A stretch of 6,697 bases of DNA, from positions 1-6,697 of the forward strand of contig DAOVNW010000054.1 of NCBI GenBank assembly GCA_030630095.1, read 5' to 3'. The notes below the pieces were generated by a model. It was given only the letters and a program-made list of their open reading frames with translations. It did not search any database and was not told where the DNA came from. Source of the DNA: Candidatus Omnitrophota bacterium. Lineage in GTDB: Bacteria; Omnitrophota; Gorgyraeia; JAGLLT01. Of this stretch, positions 6,017 through 6,697 are shown piece after piece. The translations under genes and the position numbers were made by a program. The number at the start of each line of letters is the position of its first letter. The first letter of the stretch is position 1.

Positions 6017-6039
6017 CTCATTAAGGAGACGCTAATGAG
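6017..6039 (+). promoter_or_regulatory. Hairpin C enclosing the folE Shine-Dalgarno (loop) and start codon (stem)
   Basis: CTCATTA (6017-6023) is exactly complementary to TAATGAG (6033-6039). The 9-nt loop AGGAGACGC carries the ribosome binding site, while the AUG at 6035-6037 lies inside the stem. A competing 4-bp pairing of TCCT (6015-6018) with AGGA (6024-6027) would hide the Shine-Dalgarno instead. Both suggest structure-limited initiation. The full site AAGGAG (6023-6028) is 6 nt before the ATG, an ideal spacing. Confidence 0.55.
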
Positions 6040-6598
6040 TATAAATAAGAAAAAAGTAGAGACGGCTGTCAAATTGTTTCTTGAGGCTATAGGGGAAGAC
6101 GTAAAAAGGCAGGGGATTGTTGATACACCGCGAAGAATAGCCAATATGTGTGATGAAATATTGGCTGGTATGACAAAAAAGGCTGATAAAGAGCTTGAGG
6201 TAATATTTACCAAAGAACATGATGAGATTATACTGGTTAAGGATATTCCATTCTACTCGCTTTGCGAGCATCACCTCTTGCCTTTTTTTGGCAAGGCACA
6301 CCTGGCCTATATTCCTTCAGGGCACAAAATTACGGGATTAAGTAAACTGGCCAGGGTAGTTGACTTGCTATCGAAAAAGCTGCAGATACAGGAGAATCTT
6401 ACCACGGAGATCGCCGACCTTGTAATGAAGAAGCTAAAGCCTAAGGGTGTTATGGTGGTTATAGAAGCAGAACACCTTTGTATGAGTATGAGAGGGGTGA
6501 GAAAACCGGGAGCTCTAACGATAACCAGCGCGGTGAGGGGTGTCTTTAGAAAAAGCGAAAAAACCCGCTCTGAAACACTCTTCCTGATTAAATCTTGA
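6035..6598 (+). CDS. folE: GTP cyclohydrolase I
   Basis: FolE converts GTP to 7,8-dihydroneopterin triphosphate and formate, the first step toward folate and, in many bacteria, toward queuosine. It is a cytoplasmic homodecameric zinc enzyme. The 187 residues fit the shorter bacterial forms. Landmarks are GIVDTPRRIANM (27-38), FYSLCEHHLLPFFGKAHLAY (73-92), GLSKLARVVDLL (101-112), QENLTTEIAD (119-128) and EAEHLCMSMRGV (144-155). Cys77, His80 and Cys149 match the zinc ligands Cys110, His113 and Cys181 of E. coli, and His79 and His147 match the catalytic His112 and His179. All key residues are present, so this is a canonical type I enzyme. The start has an excellent AAGGAG site 6 nt upstream. The gene lies 228 nt after mnmE behind a structured leader and probably has its own control. 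Its stop codon is overlapped by the next gene's -35 box. Confidence 0.97.
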   Translation: MSINKKKVETAVKLFLEAIGEDVKRQGIVDTPRRIANMCDEILAGMTKKADKELEVIFTKEHDEIILVKDIPFYSLCEHHLLPFFGKAHLAYIPSGHKITGLSKLARVVDLLSKKLQIQENLTTEIADLVMKKLKPKGVMVVIEAEHLCMSMRGVRKPGALTITSAVRGVFRKSEKTRSETLFLIKS

Positions 6599-6625
6599 CA
6601 CAGGCCGGCCAAAATATGATATAAT
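6595..6625 (+). promoter_or_regulatory. Strong predicted promoter for the gene starting at 6667, overlapping the folE stop
   Basis: A consensus TTGACA (6595-6600) overlaps the folE TGA (6596-6598). A consensus TATAAT (6620-6625) follows with a 19-nt spacer, slightly long. TATGAT (6615-6620) and TATAAA (6625-6630) overlap it. The spacer contains the 8-bp palindrome GGCCGGCC (6603-6610), conspicuous in an AT-rich setting. Transcription would start near 6632. Confidence 0.7.
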
Positions 6626-6634
6626 ATAAAAAGA

Positions 6635-6646
6635 GTTTTTAAAAAC
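6635..6646. repeat. 12-bp palindrome near the predicted transcription start
   Basis: GTTTTTAAAAAC is a perfect 12-bp palindrome located a few bases after the expected start of transcription. It could be an operator-like site, but in AT-rich DNA it may also be chance. Confidence 0.3.
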
Positions 6647-6652
6647 AATTAG

Positions 6653-6658
6653 AAGGAG
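6653..6658 (+). promoter_or_regulatory. Ribosome binding site of the 3' partial gene
   Basis: AAGGAG lies 8 nt before the ATG at 6667. This supports a real gene start even though only ten codons are visible. Confidence 0.75.
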
Positions 6659-6666
6659 AGCGTTGT

Positions 6667-6697
6667 ATGAGTTTAAACAGCCTTGAGGTTAAAATCA
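6667..6697 (+). CDS. Start of a protein-coding gene, truncated by the window edge
   Basis: Only MSLNSLEVKI is visible, preceded by a good ribosome binding site and a near-consensus promoter, so the gene is very likely real. Ten residues are too few to name it. The opening is compatible with the first beta-strand of a dihydroorotate dehydrogenase-type protein, but that is only a guess and many other proteins would fit. Because it has its own promoter, it need not belong to the folate group. Confidence 0.65.
   Translation, partial: MSLNSLEVKI

Larger units (their letters stand above)
5909..6039 (+). promoter_or_regulatory. Structured, possibly regulatory, leader of folE with three consecutive hairpins
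   Basis: The 228-nt gap between mnmE and folE has no gene. Its AT-rich first part (about 5876-5905) could hold a weak promoter: AATAAT at 5898-5903 is a fair -10 but has no convincing -35. The second part is dense in structure. Hairpin A (5927-5955) pairs TCGCAAAATT with AATTTTGCGA. It is enclosed by an 8-pair outer stem (5909-5916 with 5961-5968, two wobbles). Hairpin B (5981-6013) pairs ATCTTTTACG with CGTAAAAGAT plus an inner CAAC/GTTG. Hairpin C (6017-6039) surrounds the ribosome binding site and start codon. I could not match this to any riboswitch class I know. It may be a cis-regulatory RNA or a palindromic intergenic repeat. Confidence 0.5.

Noticed and set aside
5909..6034. Known tetrahydrofolate riboswitch
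   Set aside because: I could not find the conserved core sequences I remember for this class. An Rfam/Infernal scan would decide, and a significant hit would reverse this rejection.
6307..6648. 113-codon open frame on the - strand opposite folE
   Set aside because: folE on the + strand has every catalytic residue. This frame is its antisense shadow with a low-quality composition.
6667..6697. Naming the last gene as a pterin enzyme or dihydroorotate dehydrogenase
   Set aside because: Ten residues do not support any specific assignment.

Overview
The window carries a mostly housekeeping stretch of a bacterial chromosome, and every intact gene is on the + strand. Coding regions are moderately AT-leaning and the intergenic regions strongly AT-rich. 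A predicted lipoprotein points to a bacterial, probably diderm, host. The MnmE switch region and general codon style remind me of uncultured Omnitrophota-like lineages, but that is recollection and not a demonstrated assignment.

Layout. Positions 1-531 hold the C-terminal 176 residues of a truncated protein resembling the beta-sandwich tail of beta-galactosidase-type glycoside hydrolases. A 353-nt non-coding stretch (532-884) follows, with a short terminator-like hairpin, a second strong hairpin, a 20-nt-spaced imperfect direct repeat, a long imperfect inverted repeat ending in seven Ts, and a good extended -10 promoter. Then comes a compact run of four genes: a lysine-rich coiled-coil lipoprotein of unknown function (885-1472), purH (1489-3072, GTG start), folC (3079-4398) and mnmE (4391-5806). 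The gaps are 16 nt and 6 nt, then an 8-nt overlap, so purH-folC-mnmE look co-transcribed and partly translationally coupled. A 228-nt gap with a striking chain of hairpins leads into folE (6035-6598). A strong promoter whose -35 box overlaps the folE stop codon then drives a new gene, of which only ten codons are visible.

How the genes fit together. FolE starts pterin/folate synthesis. FolC makes folate and its polyglutamates. PurH consumes 10-formyl-tetrahydrofolate in the last two steps of IMP synthesis. MnmE uses 5,10-methylene-tetrahydrofolate to modify wobble uridines in tRNA. The region is therefore a folate/one-carbon neighbourhood of makers and users, with an unexplained coiled-coil lipoprotein at its head.

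No novel protein system is evident. The best candidate for something undescribed is the folE leader (about 5909-6039). It has two near-perfect hairpins of the same unusual design, then a third that puts the Shine-Dalgarno sequence in its loop and the start codon in its stem. This may be a folE-controlling RNA element or a dispersed palindromic repeat.
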